The notes under the pieces: generated by a model
Seen by the model: the letters and a program-made list of their open reading frames with translations, nothing else
Databases searched by the model: none
What the model was told of the DNA's origin: nothing
Translations under genes and position numbers: made by a program
Assembly (NCBI GenBank): GCA_013076295.1
Contig: RQOL01000861.1
Span: forward strand, 992,001 to 1,056,000
Source: Sanderia malayensis
Taxonomy: Eukaryota > Cnidaria > Scyphozoa > Semaeostomeae > Pelagiidae
Direction: 5' to 3'
DNA length: 64,000 nucleotides
Shown: piece after piece, positions 36,604 to 49,700 of the stretch
Numbering within the stretch: position 1 is the first letter of the stretch
How the letters are laid out: every line of letters starts with the position of its first letter

Positions 36604-39600
36604 GCTGAGCTATGTCTTTTCAGCGCCTTTCTTTACAAAAAACTCAATTAAAAATCGCACCGATACCAGTTAAGCGAGTAACAACAGCAACGGCTTCCCA
36701 GGAAAATAATTTAAAGCTTGCCTCTCTAATGATTCTCCACTTTCCGAATTAAACCAGCTATCTGTTAGAAACAAATAGGAATCTTTAGCAACCCAACATC
36801 TTCATAACTAGATACCGAATGAATGGATCGTGTCAGATATAAAGCTGCATACACGACTGCGCATGTACTGAACTTCTTATAACACTCTAGCGTTATCTTT
36901 AACCAAATCACCAAAAAACACGAAGTTGCCCGATTCCTTACATACGATTACTGTCTGTATTCAATTGGTCATGCACTCATGCTGGTTGTTATGCCGCATG
37001 CTTGTACCTGTATTATCCAAGACGAAGCGAATGGAAGGGTTCGCTTAACTGCAGTACACCGAGGAAATGTATACTCGCCAAGGAAGATCACAAAGTCTAC
37101 GATTTTGCGTCGATTGATAGGTGACGAAGTAACACAACAATCTTGATCAGCTCTGTCCGGAATTTTCAAGCAAATCAGCCACTGCCTGCTAGCATATCGG
37201 TGGCCAGTGCACAACTGGTGATAACAAGCTGAATAAATGTATTTTTACTCTATCCTCATTTGCATTTCTATGGGTCGAAAACTCGCAAAGCAATATCGAA
37301 CAGTTTGCTAATAAAATTTTTATGTATTGTGGTTTATATCCAAAACATGCAACCTGCCGTATTGTTAATTGAAAATGCAACATTTTCTTATTCTCGTATT
37401 TAACACACATCTATATTAGAATGGAAAAAATCTTTCTGTTTGATCTCGTATAATGGTAAACCGGCTGAAACAGTAAATACCCGAATAAATCCCCACACCC
37501 GCCTTTCTCTCGAACAAGCAGCCATCTGATATATAACCATTTACAAGGATATTAAGCCCAAGAATCAAGCTATTGAGGTCCTACAGTGAATGTATTGCAA
37601 TTCACAAAGAGCAGTAATTGGTGATATATTTACCCAGTGCTTGTTTCACATAACGTGTATTATGAAGGATCTGTTGGCTACCATCAATAATGAATGTAGA
37701 AGTACAATCATTGACAGTCTATAAATCATCTTCGAACAAATCCTGGGTTTTTATGGAGATACGAAAACCAGAACAAAATTCTCTTTGCTTTTGTTATTTC
37801 GACAAACAACAGTGAATCTCTTCAATATATACTTTTCTCGAATCACAACTGTCCAAAGAGTAAAGAGACAAAATAAAGATAATATTCTTAAGGAAACTGT
37901 TTTCCAGGACACCGCATTTTCACTGTTTTATTCATTTTATTTTTGTAGAAAAAACAGTACCAAGATTTGCTCGGGCACAAGAACGGAAATATGTGATCCT
38001 TGATAAAAATTCCTAAATACAACCAATTTTTTATAAGAAGCTATGGAAAATGTTCGTACCAGGGTTTCTTACCTAATTATGGTTATGGTACGAAAAGTTT
38101 CTCAGCAAGTTTCTTAACATTGTCGAGATTTGTTACAAATCTGTGGGAATGAAGTGCGCAAGTTGTTTTTAACATTTGTTCTCGTTAAAACGACATGGAA
38201 AGTTTCTTAACTTAACTAAAGTTTCTAAAGTTCGTTTCTTAAAAAAGTTTCTTTTTTCAATCACACAAAATCTCCACCAAAGTTTCTTAAGTTTTGAAAA
38301 CAGGGAGAGAGCTATGGTTTCTTGTAAAGGGTTTCATATAAAAAAATGGGTGCAGCATAAAACCATTTGCTGCATATTTGAATAACCATTTGCATATGAA
38401 GGATAATAACTGAATGCTTTTATAGAATTGCCAAACTTAAAGCCACGCAAGAAAAGTTTCTTTGGCAATTAATAGATAATACCATATGTAAACATTGATT
38501 TTCAATCGCAAACTATTGCCAGGAAACAGCTGCATTTACTGTGTGGTTAAAGAAATGAAATTCAAATGCAATACGTCTGCGTATTTCTATTTTAAGTAAA
38601 AAGCAGATCTTACTGTGATCACAAATGAAACAGCTGTTGGCAAAGATTTTTGCGTCTTCAAAAGAAATCTATGAACTCTTTGGAATTTCTTGCGTGACAT
38701 CAAAGATATTAGAAGGGAGATAATATTGGTGACATTTTTTTGGAAAAAACATCTGGCAATTAACTTTTTCAATATAATGCACCAATACCGTATTTGAAAA
38801 CAAGAGTAATATATAATAAAAAGAATATCTGATAAAAAGAATACATTATAAAAAGCACGTTTTTCTTTGAGTGCAAGTGAAATTATTTCAAAGCGAAGTA
38901 ATCTCGCTAAAAGTAACTTGTAACTTTTTATTGTTTGGCTTGACTTGAGTACTAAAAATTTCTTAAGAGTTTCCTAAAATTCAAATTGGTAAAAAGCTGC
39001 TTTTGGATAAAGAATGAGTGAATCTTTTTAAATATGTATACGAATCTTTTTAATAATATCTTATTAAATATTTGGATAAAGAATAATTTCAATCCAACCC
39101 ATACCGTCCTAACTAGTTCAGTCCTCATGACCATCGTCAAAACAAAGCCGAAACTGCTCAAGGAGATGGTTATAACAAGAAATCCCTCCTAAGTGCTATG
39201 CATCGTAGCTACAATGTTTTGACGATTCTATTTTCCAGCAGATTCTAAAGTTTGAGGATAAGTAGTACTACAATTAAACGATGTACAGTTTCTAATAAAA
39301 AGTGTGCATTTCTCGCTAACCTTTAACGGTTAATTTTTAACGGTGCTAAATTTGACACAGATTGAACTCTTTGCATGAATAAATCGATTCAGAAGTGATT
39401 CAGAGCCTTTCCAAAAGACTACTTAGTTACAATCTGATTAAATTCTGCTGAGTTTGAATGTGTCTCCAATACCTCCCTACATATCAAACACATCACAATA
39501 TCATTCAAGAAAAGCGGTGGATAACAAATGAAGATTTCTCAATTGAATCCAAGGACTAAACAAACATCATTCAAAAATTTGTTAACATTTAAATGTGAAA

Positions 39601-40492
39601 CTAAAAAGTGATAAAAATATTGTAAATGACTCCAATGTTTATGAAGTTCAATGGCTGAGATTGTAACGGAGTTGGTTGTTAGTTGTTTGTAAACACCAAA
39701 TGTCCCCAAGTTGTGCTTCTTAAGTACATTAAAGATAAGACGTCACAAAAACATTTTTCATGCGCATGCCATGCAATATTTCATGCGCTTGCAAAAATCG
39801 CTCGTGGCCCATGGACATTTATTTTCTCCAATGAAACAGAAAACACTCCTTGAAGCAAAAAATTTACCCCGCGCTCCCGGAACAATATTCTTGTTGTGGG
39901 GCAAACTTTTGCAAGTCCCCATTTTTGCAGTAAGAAAGTATAAGGAACGTATTGCTGAAATAACGTATGAAACGAGACACTTTTAAAACAAAAAAGGATA
40001 GCAATTTTAACGCTAATCAATGATCGTGAACATTTAATTATTTCCTTCTTTCAAGAACCCATAAAAATCGTGACAAAAAGGTCAATTAATTTTTTCCAAT
40101 TAATTGAAGAACTTTATATTTACATGTATGTGGGTGGTATCTCTTGTTTACTTGTAGAACTTATAATAAGTTCCACTTTGTAAAAAATAGTTCCCCCTAT
40201 ACTCCGTGCTTCCAACTTTCAAATATTTAGCACGACCCTGAGCTCCAACGACGACCTAAACAGCACTTTGTGAAACTTATTAGTTTCGAAACTTGATGAA
40301 AACATATACATAATCCTAAAAGGCTTAGAGTCTAATCACTAACTCTTCGAGCTTGTTATCAATGTAAGATGATTTTCAGACATGATAAAAACTGATAATA
40401 CATGACAAAAAAAACTATTCAAATTTCAACAATAAGTTGCAACAAGCTTAATCTTCAGCTTTTTCTTCAACTGGATTATTGGTCTTTTGAGA
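36604..40492. other. Intergenic between GPCR and Ig-lectin genes
   Basis: AT-rich. The frame at 36969-37214 (minus) has no ATG and no recognisable product. Around 38050-38310 the phrase gtttcttaa recurs at irregular spacing (about ten copies). The GPCR promoter must lie near 36.6-36.9 kb, but I cannot identify elements. Confidence 0.5.
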
Positions 40493-40621
40493 GACCTTCA
40501 AAAATTGCAAAGCCGACGATATTTCACGTCGTCTTGCGGGATATTGGGAAAAGTTTTCAATTAGCAATAATCGCACCTCGGTTAGACCTCATTGGTTACG
40601 ATAATGCCACTGCGCAAAGCT
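40493..40621 (+). repeat. 129-bp conserved repeat core, copy A
   Basis: Starts gaccttcaaaaattgcaaag and ends ccactgcgcaaagct. Identical to copies B and C over all 129 bp. It lies 135 bp beyond the Ig-lectin stop codon. It carries the near-palindrome gacgatatttcacgtcgtc and is preceded by ggtcttttgagagacc, an imperfect hairpin. Confidence 0.9.
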
Positions 40622-40755
40622 AGTCAACAAATGATTGCGCAGCGACTGGACACACTGTAACCAACAGTTTAGTTGTGGGGTGCTCGGGCAGATGACATGC
40701 GCAGAACGTATTAACAACACGCGGAAATTTCAAACAGTCTACGCGAAATACTCAA

Positions 40756-43700
40756 TCATACAATAAATTCTGCGATCACCATGATCATTAAAAGTGATGT
40801 AAATATGTAAGAAAACTCACCATTTCGCCAAGGAACTTCACAGACGAATGGATAGAATGCATTACAAATGACGTCAGACCATTTTCCTGTCTGCTTGCTC
40901 ATGAGCACACAATTTTCAATGTTGCATTTGGCATTATAGTTGTTTGGCTCGGTTGTAGCCCACGATAAGTACTTTGGCGTGCTTTGTTTATCAAAGTTCC
41001 AAATAAAATTCGACTCGGATGACCGATCATTTAGGCCAATCCAACCACCTTCTCCGGTTTGTAGCAGAGCGCCAATAAAACTGCAATAAATTTGACAATG
41101 TGTTAAAAATTCCCAATTTTTCACAATTTACAAAGATCAATTGAAATTGAAACAAAACACAGAACCTTAGTCCCTGTCATCAATATGGAAGCAAAGCACA
41201 CCAAACTATCATGTCATAGGCCTAGACATTCTTGCGCATGTTATCACTTCGTGTAATTACATGACTATATGGCCTCATTCTGTTGCCATATTATACCATT
41301 GATCTTGATGCTGCTATTCAGTAAAACCCGCATATACAACGTCCTGAAAGCTCAGCCTATTGTTCAAACACAATAGGCTTTTGTTTCCTTTATTGTTCTG
41401 TGCAAGTACATCAGCCGGGAGATTTTTAGTCCACTGGCTCCTGTCCTAGCAACACGTGCGTGAAAGAGTTCCACGCATACACAAGGGAATTTATATTTGT
41501 ATGGAGATACCAATGGCACATGTGCCTGCTGGCAGTCATCAAGGTCAAGAATACTATTAATGTTAAGTTTGCTATGCTTGATTTAATTTCACCTCGCCTC
41601 TCAGCATTAGAGCTATTAGGTGAAGTAAAAATCCCATATAAACAGTGCCTGAAATTTACCTCGCCTATCAGCCCCGGGTTTGGTAGGTGAGGACTTTTCT
41701 CACATAACAGACCCTCGAATAATTATGTTAAAAAGAATACCTGAAGCTCAAAATGGTCGAAAAACAATTGAATAAAAATGGTAAATGAAGAGCAACCTTG
41801 GGAAAGCAAAGGTATTCCTTTAAAAACAAAGAAAATGGTAACCACAGAGACAAGAGTACATTCGTAGGTATTTCAATACAAATATCAGTTCCCTTGTGCA
41901 TGCATGGAGGTCTTTCACGCACATGTTGCTAGAACTGGAGCCAGTGAACTAAGAACTTCCCGGCTGATATACAGAACATTAGAAGAAGCAACAGTCTATT
42001 GTGGTGTTTGAACAATATGCTGCATGCTAAGCTTTCAGGTTGTTAGATGCGGAATTTCACTGCATAGCAGAAACGAGAGAGCGGCATAACATGGCAACAA
42101 GATGAGGTCATATAGAATAAAGAAAAAGCAGCTTGAAAGAATTATATATTGCTTACTTGTTCTCTTGGAGACTTTCAATTTTTGCCAACTGAGATCCGAT
42201 GTTCTGACATGCGTCCTGGGCTGCTGGCCATGTTTTTGGCTCAGGGAAATACTTGAAACATTTCTCTCCATAAGAACTTTCTAGAAAGGCCCATCCCTGT
42301 GGACATACTTCTACGAAACAAAAATATTAACAATGACAAAATAAATGACCACTCTAATAGACATCTTTGTCTTCTAGATAAGCAACATAAATTTGCAAAA
42401 CAATTAGATTTTATTTAACTGGATTATTGGTCTTTTGAAAGACCTTCAAAAATTGCAAAGCCGACGATATTTCACGTCGTCTTGCGGGATATTGGGAAAA
42501 GTTTTCAATTAGCAATAATCGCACCTCGGTTAGACCTCATTGGTTACGATAATGCCACTGCGCAAAGCTAGTCAACAAATGATTGCGCGGAGACCAAACC
42601 TTCAATAACCGGCGCTTTAATCGTGGGACGCTCTTACAGATGTCATGCGCAGAGTGTTAGAAATGTTGTGTCCAGAGTAGAGAGTAGACCAAATAATGAG
42701 ACATAACCATATAAAACAACAGCAAGATATATAAAATAGATATAGTAATTACGCAACTACAATCATCAAGAACAGAACAGAAGTGTATTATAAGTGTCAG
42801 TATAAAGCGGAAGATGTGAATCATCACAGCATGATATAACAATAATAATAATCATCTTTTGATACTCCCACTTGATGAGCATCTTCAATAATAGCAATAT
42901 GTCAATCAATGTTCGTTTTTCTCAATCCCCATTAAAGAACGCAATTCTTCAAATTTCGGTCTTGGCAAAGCCTTTGTGAAAATGTCTGCTATCATTTTGT
43001 CGGTTGGACAGTATGTCAGCTCAATCTCTTTGTTTTGTACCTTTTCACGAATAAAATGATATTTAATGTCTATGTGCTTTGCTCTTGAGTGTGCCTTTGT
43101 GTTCTTTGTTAGACATATCGCTCCTTGATTATCTTCATGTATTGTAGTAGGTTTTGACACATCAATTAGTAAATCTTTTAATAGACGACGTAGCCAGATT
43201 GCTTCCTGACTTGCAGAGCTCAAACTTACATACTCTGCTTCCGTTGTTGACAAAGCAACTACTGATTGCTTTTGGCTTCTCCATGAGATCGTGGAGCCTG
43301 CTAGCTGGAAAATGTATCCTGATGTTGACTTTCTCGATTGCGCATCACTGGCCCAATCAGCATCAGCATAACCAGATAGCATCAATTCTGTATTATTTGC
43401 ATCAAATATAAGGCCATAGTCTAGAGTACCTTTAATGTACCGCAAAATCCTCTTCACACCTTGCCAATGTTCTTTAGACGGCTTCGACATGAATTGACTC
43501 AAAATACCGACTGCAGAACAGATATCTGGCCTTGTTGCTATCATGGCATAATTTAAGGATCCAATAGCTGCTTGATATTGCTTAATATCAAATTGCTCTT
43601 CATCTTCTGATAATTTCTTGAACACTTTTCCAACTTCCATTGGAGTAGCAACAGGTTTAGATTCAAACATTTCAAACCTCTTTAGAATACTTTCCAAGTA

Positions 43701-46700
43701 TGATTTCTGACTTATGTATAATTTCTTATTATCTCTATCACGTTGAATCAGCATACCAAGGCAATATTTGGCATCTCCTAAATCTTGCATTTCAAACCTT
43801 CGCGACAAAGATTTCTTTTCAGCTTCTAACATCTGAGGATCATTTGAAGATATCAATATATCGTCTACATACAAAGCCAATATTATAAACGAAGATTTAC
43901 CATCCTTTCTTGGTTGCACTTTGGTGTATATGCAAGAATCAGCAGCGCTTTGTTTATACCCAGATTTCTTCAAAAAGGTATCTATTTCAACGTTCCAGCA
44001 ATAGGCTGCTTGTTTCAAGCCGTAAAGGCTTTTCTTCAGCTTGCAAACTAAATCAGGATTGCTTTCATCAATACATCCTTCGGGTTGTGCCATGTAAATT
44101 TCCTCTTGAAGCTTACCATTTAGAAATGCAGTCTTGACATCCATTTGGTGTAAGTCAAGGCTTAATGCATTTACCAACGATAGGATAGTGCGAATAGAGT
44201 TGTATCTTGCAACTGGTGCAAACACTTCATTGTAATCAGAACCTTCCTTTTGAGAAAATCCTTGAGCCACGAGTCGAGCCTTGAAACGATTGACAGTGTT
44301 ATCAGCATTTCTTTTGACTTTGAAAACCCATTTGTCTCCAACTAAATTTTTACCTTTTGGTAAGTGAACCAATTCCCAAGTGTCATTCTTCTTTAAAGAC
44401 TCATATTCACTCGTGATTGCGTCTTTCCATTGTGAAGAGTGTTTACTGTTGATAGCTTCATTGAAGTTACTTGGTTCATCATAATCAGTGAATGTAATTC
44501 CGGCGAAGTCGAGGTTTTCATCATTCCACCAATCACCAGTTACAGTGCCAGGTCTCACTGGAACAGTCCTCGTTCTTGTAGACCTTCTTACATCTTGTTG
44601 ATCTTCATCTGCCACTTCATTGTGCTCAATGAGACTTTCAGTTTCTTCATTGCAAAGTTCAAACTCGTTTATTGCATCGCCAAAATTAAACAATTCTTTA
44701 TAATCTTCTTGATTTTCAGATTCTATTGAAAGGTGATCAAAGTCATTCTCTAGGAACCTCACATCGCGACTTCTGATCATTACTTTTCTTTCGATGTCAT
44801 AGAGCTTGTACCCTTTACTAGCATCTAGATAACCAACAAAAATGCACTTCTTCGACTTCTTGTCTAACTTGCTTCGATCTTCATCAGGAATATGCACATG
44901 TGTACAGCAACCAAAAACTCTGAAATTGCTTACATCTGGTCTTCTTCCGAACCAATGCTCATATGGTGTTATACCATCCAAAGTCACTGTTGGACATCTG
45001 TTTCTAATGTACACTGCAGTATTCACCGCTTCTGCCCAGAAATATGACGGTAGTTTTGCGTGATGAAGCATAGATCTCGCACTCTCCATGATTGTACGAT
45101 TCATCCTTTCACTGACCCCATTCTGCTGTGGCGTCATTGGTATTGTAACCTCTCTTTTAATACCACGTTCAATGCAGAATTGCTTGAACTCGTTGGACAC
45201 ATACTCTCCCCCATTATCTGTGCGAATAACTTTAATCCTTTTGCCAGTATGGTTCTCTACAGCAACAACAAACTCTTTAAATTTCTGGAGTACCTCACTT
45301 TTCTTCTTCAAGAAATATACTGTAGTAAAACGAGAGTAATCATCAATGAAGGTAACATAGTATTTTGAACCTCCCACTGATTCCACACCTACACATCCAA
45401 CGTCACTGTGTATCAACTCCAGTAGATTGGCTGCTCTGTGTTCAGACTTCTTTGGAAATGGCATTCGATGCTGTTTACCTTCAGCACATCCATCACAATT
45501 ACGATCAAATGTTTCTTTTGAATTCAAATTCAAACCAGTTACCATAGATTTATTCGACAGCAACTTAAGATTGTCATAGCCAAGGTGAGCAAACCTTGAA
45601 TGCCACAACTTGATCGAATCATTGCCACTATGTGTAGAACTTACAAATGCAGTTGTTATTTCTTCAGTATTCAACTTGTATAATATTCCGTCTTTGCGAC
45701 CAATATGCATTACCTTGTCATCTAATATAACACTACAAGTATTGCCCTTGAAATTGACTTCTGCACCTCTATTTACCATCGTTGGAATGGATAACAGCTG
45801 TCTCTTGATTCGAGGAACATAGAGTACATCTTGAAGAAATATATTATATCGTTTAGAGCCATCAAATACAGGAAAACGTAGATCTCCTTTGCCATATGCC
45901 AAAACTTGATTATTGTCGGCTAGTTTAACTTGAATTGGCGTCTTAAACGTGATGAAATTGGACATGAGACGTTTGTTTGGAGTCATATGCTTAGATGCAC
46001 CCGAATCAATCCACCACTCTTTTGCCTCAAGTTGATTCGCAGTTGGACACGCTGTCAATGCATTTTCATCTTCATTTTTTGCTGTCAATTTCTCTTCAAC
46101 GCTGTTGGCCGACTCAGCACTTGATGATTTTTGATCTGCTTTCTTTTTATAACAGTTCTTGGCAACATGTCCTTTCTTGCCGCAATAAAAACATCTTCCA
46201 GATCTCGTGTTGATAGGTCTTCTTTGATATTGCGCTTTACTTGTCAATAAGGCGTCTTCGTTTTTGGCTTCCATCACGGTTTGCCTTCCACTTCCGCTCT
46301 GACTGTGGTCGTGAATTTTCTCATATTCATGAACAACGCGATCCCGCACGTAATCCCAAGTCAAACGATCTTCTGCAATTGTTTCCAAAGCAGTTATCAA
46401 ATATGCGTATTCATCTGGTAAACTACTGATTAATATTATAACCAGGTCCTTTTCCACTATGGGATCTCCCACTGCATCTAGATGTTCCGCTAACGTCTTG
46501 ATATGATTTACATGATTGATCATAGCTGTTCCCTTTTCCATCTTGGCAGCATACAGCTTTCGACGATAAAATATTTTATGAGCCAAAGATTTCTTTTCAA
46601 AACGCTGTTCCAAGCTGTTCCATGCATCTTTCGCTGTGACAGCAGAGCGAACATAAATTTGGTTTTCAGTGGAAACGGACAAACAAATCGAAGCGAGGGC

Positions 46701-49700
46701 TTGATTTTCTCGTCTCTTGTGCTTCTGTTGTTCTTGGGCTGTGGCTTGAGCACCTAAAACTTCATCGCCAGTAACGATTTCCCACAAATTCTTACCAATC
46801 AATTGCATTTTCATCTGGAACTTCCATGTATGGTAATTATCTCCCGTGAGTCTTTCTACCTTGAATCCAATTTCTTCTCCTGTCGCCATCATATGTGTTT
46901 ACGAATAAGACTGAGACTTTAGATTTGGATTTCAAAAGAAACTAACAACTTGATTCTACTCATGAACTCCTGGGCCCATAACCTGTTAGAAATGTTGTGT
47001 CCAGAGTAGAGAGTAGACCAAATAATGAGACATAACCATATAAAACAACAGCAAGATATATAAAATAGATATAGTAATTACGCAACTACAATCATCAAGA
47101 ACAGAACAGAAGTGTATTATAAGTGTCAGTATAAAGCGGAAGATGTGAATCATCACAGCATGATATAACAATAATAATAATCATCTTTTGATACAGAGTC
47201 CCAAAGGTGTCGGTTATGTGGAGTTTGCACTATACTTAAATATGTGTATGAAAAATATTCATGTATAACACACAAAAATTCAATAGAAAATACAAGACTT
47301 CAGAACACAAAAACACACCTTGGAGATGACCAATTTACCCAAATAACCAAAAATCTGCTAAAATTCAAAATCTGGTTCGATAGAGAAAACAAAATCGTGT
47401 TCGATGCAGCAAATACTTTGATAATTGTATGTTTTTCAACATTAATCACTTTTAAAGCGAGGAGAAATTGGGATTGAAATTATAAGCCCTGTCCACACTA
47501 CACAAATTAACCCAGGTTCGACCCGGGTTAAATCTAACCCAGAGCGAACCCTGTTTTGTCCACACTTGATTTTTATGTTTTGTAATGTGGACACAAAGTC
47601 GGGGCCAACCCAGGTTAACTAATCCTAGGCATGCGTAGTGAAGTTCTATGTCGCGTGAACGGTCAATGGCAACGAGAAAATACGATAACAAAGGAACGAC
47701 AGAAATATTTTATGACACGATCAGCATGGAAATCGCCGACGTGGCAGTTTATTGTAGTGTTTTTTCTAAAATATTATTCCTGGCAATGCAATTTATCAAA
47801 AGAAAAATTATATTCTATTTATTCGCTTCTTCCTGCAAGTTTCCATGATATTATATTCTACTTGTATATTTAAACCTTGCCTGATGTAATTTGCTTGTAT
47901 ATAATGTCTTTTCATTTTTTGGCGGGCAAAACTGAGAAATTTCATGCGAATATATGCATGCGTTACAAAAAACTAACCAAGGTGCGCCCCAGGTTTGTGT
48001 CCACACTGGAACTTATAGCACTAACCTGGGTTCGACCACCTCTGGAGATGGGTTAAACTAACCCGGGGCGAACCCGGGTTAGTTGTGTCCACACTGCAAA
48101 ATTTAACCAAGGTTAGCGAAAACCTGAGGCGAACCCGGGTTAGTTTGTGTAGTGTGGACAGGGCTATATACGCAATTTAAAATGGCTAATTTTCTGAAGT
48201 CAACAAAATTTTATTTAACTGTAATATTGGTCTTTTGAAAGACCTTCAAAAATTGCAAAGCCGACGATATTTCACGTCGTCTTGCGGGATATTGGGAAAA
48301 GTTTTCAATTAGCAATAATCGCACCTCGGTTAGACCTCATTGGTTACGATAATGCCACTGCGCAAAGCTAATGAATAAATGATTGCGCGGAGACCAAACC
48401 TTCAATAGCCGGCGCTTTAATCGTGGGACGCTCCTATAGATGTCATGCGCAGAGTCTCAAAGGTGTCGGTTATGTGGAGATTCTACTGTACTTACAAATG
48501 TGTATACACACCAAAATTAAATAGAAAATGAAGATACAAGACTTCAGAACACAGAAACACACCTTGGAGATGACCAATTTACCCAAATAACCAAAAATCT
48601 GCTGAAATTCAAGATCTGGCTCATTAAAGAAAATGCAGCAAATACTTTGAAAATGGTATGTTTTTCAATATTAATCGCTTTTAAAACGAGGAGAAATTGA
48701 AAATTGTTTGAGGTGGCAGGTGTCAACCAACTATAGCTGTTAGATAATTTTGTGCGTAGCTTACTGGACTGAAAGCCAACAAATTACGCAAATTAAACAG
48801 AGTAATTCTCTGAAATCAACTAAATTTTATTTAACTGAATTAATGGTCTTTTGAAAGACCTTCAAAAATTGCAAAGCCGACGATATTTCACGTCGTCTTG
48901 CGGGATATTGGGAAAAGTTTTCAATTAGCAATAATCACACCTCGGTTAGACCTCATTGGTTACGATAATGCCACTGCGCAAAGCTAATGAACAAATGATT
49001 GCGCAGCGACCAAACCTTCAAGTGCGAGCGCTTTGCTTGTGGGACGTTTTTGTAAATTGTGAAAAATTGCGCATATTATTTATTTAGTTACGAAGTTGGG
49101 CGTGGAATTTAAATACATCTTCCTACCTTTACAAGACGAGGTGCATTTTTTCGCAGTACTTTTGCTTTCTTTTTCATTCGCTTGGCAGTCTAGAAAAAAC
49201 GGGAATAAAAATATATAAACAATTAAAATATAGAAAGCAAAGCTTTTTATTTAGAAGTCAATTCTTCTTCACTGCTCATCCAAAAATTCTAAACAGAAAA
49301 GACGAACTGACCTACAACATTAACCCAAAAGTCAGTCATCTCTCGGATGTTACTTTTTCTATTATAAATGACAGATTGATAGTATGCTCCATCTTCAGTT
49401 GTGGTATAGTCAACGTACAGCCTGAAAAAAAGAATGAAAATATGCAAAACTAAAATAATGGCGCATTTCCGCACAGTCAAAAGAAAAACGGGTTTGTGGT
49501 TCGTTCTTTTCAGCATATTTAAAACCTCAGTGATATTCTGTTCCGCAGGGAGGGAATGTAACTCATTTTACCGTATTTCCTGGGGGGCGCTGCTTCAAAT
49601 TTCGCTTGTTTGAGAGGCGCTAAGACGAGAAAGGTGCATGTTAGCTTGCGTGGGAATTTTACACGAAACTGCGCAGGAGAAAACTGCTGCATGTTGATAA

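Larger units (their letters stand above)
42655..47193 (-). mobile_element. Complete Ty1/copia LTR retrotransposon
   Basis: A 4539-bp element on the minus strand. It has 210-bp LTRs at 42655-42864 (3') and 46984-47193 (5') that I find identical base for base, flanked by a 5-bp duplication CAGAG (42650-42654 and 47194-47198). The uninterrupted host sequence at 48446-48456 (gcgcagagtct) confirms the empty site. On the element strand the LTR runs TATCAAAAG...CTAACA. Directly after it is GGTTATGGGCCCAG, complementary to the anticodon arm of initiator tRNA-Met, as known for Drosophila copia. A purine tract (AAGTGGGAG) precedes the 3' LTR. One uninterrupted polyprotein lies between. Identical LTRs and an open frame indicate a very recent, possibly active copy. 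It lies in an intron of the Ig-lectin gene, in the same orientation as that gene. Confidence 0.97.
42413..49065. repeat. Local tandem duplication interrupted by two insertions
   Basis: A unit beginning attttatttaactg is present three times: 42413 onward, 48208-48824, and a partial unit from about 48825 to 49065. Unit 1 continues across the copia element (its halves meet at 42654/47199) and is interrupted again by the MITE at 47485-48165. Without these, units 1 and 2 align over most of their length (shared cacaccttggagatgaccaa and ctgctgaaattcaagatctgg-type segments) with about a tenth of positions changed. Unit 2 has about 80 bp not seen in unit 1 at the place of the MITE. Confidence 0.85.

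Noticed and set aside
36969..37410. Minus-strand frames of 73-81 residues upstream of the GPCR
   Set aside because: No ATG at the start of the clearer one, no splice context and no recognisable domain.
42906..46892. Many plus-strand frames of 60-102 residues across the copia element
   Set aside because: Antisense shadows of the polyprotein.
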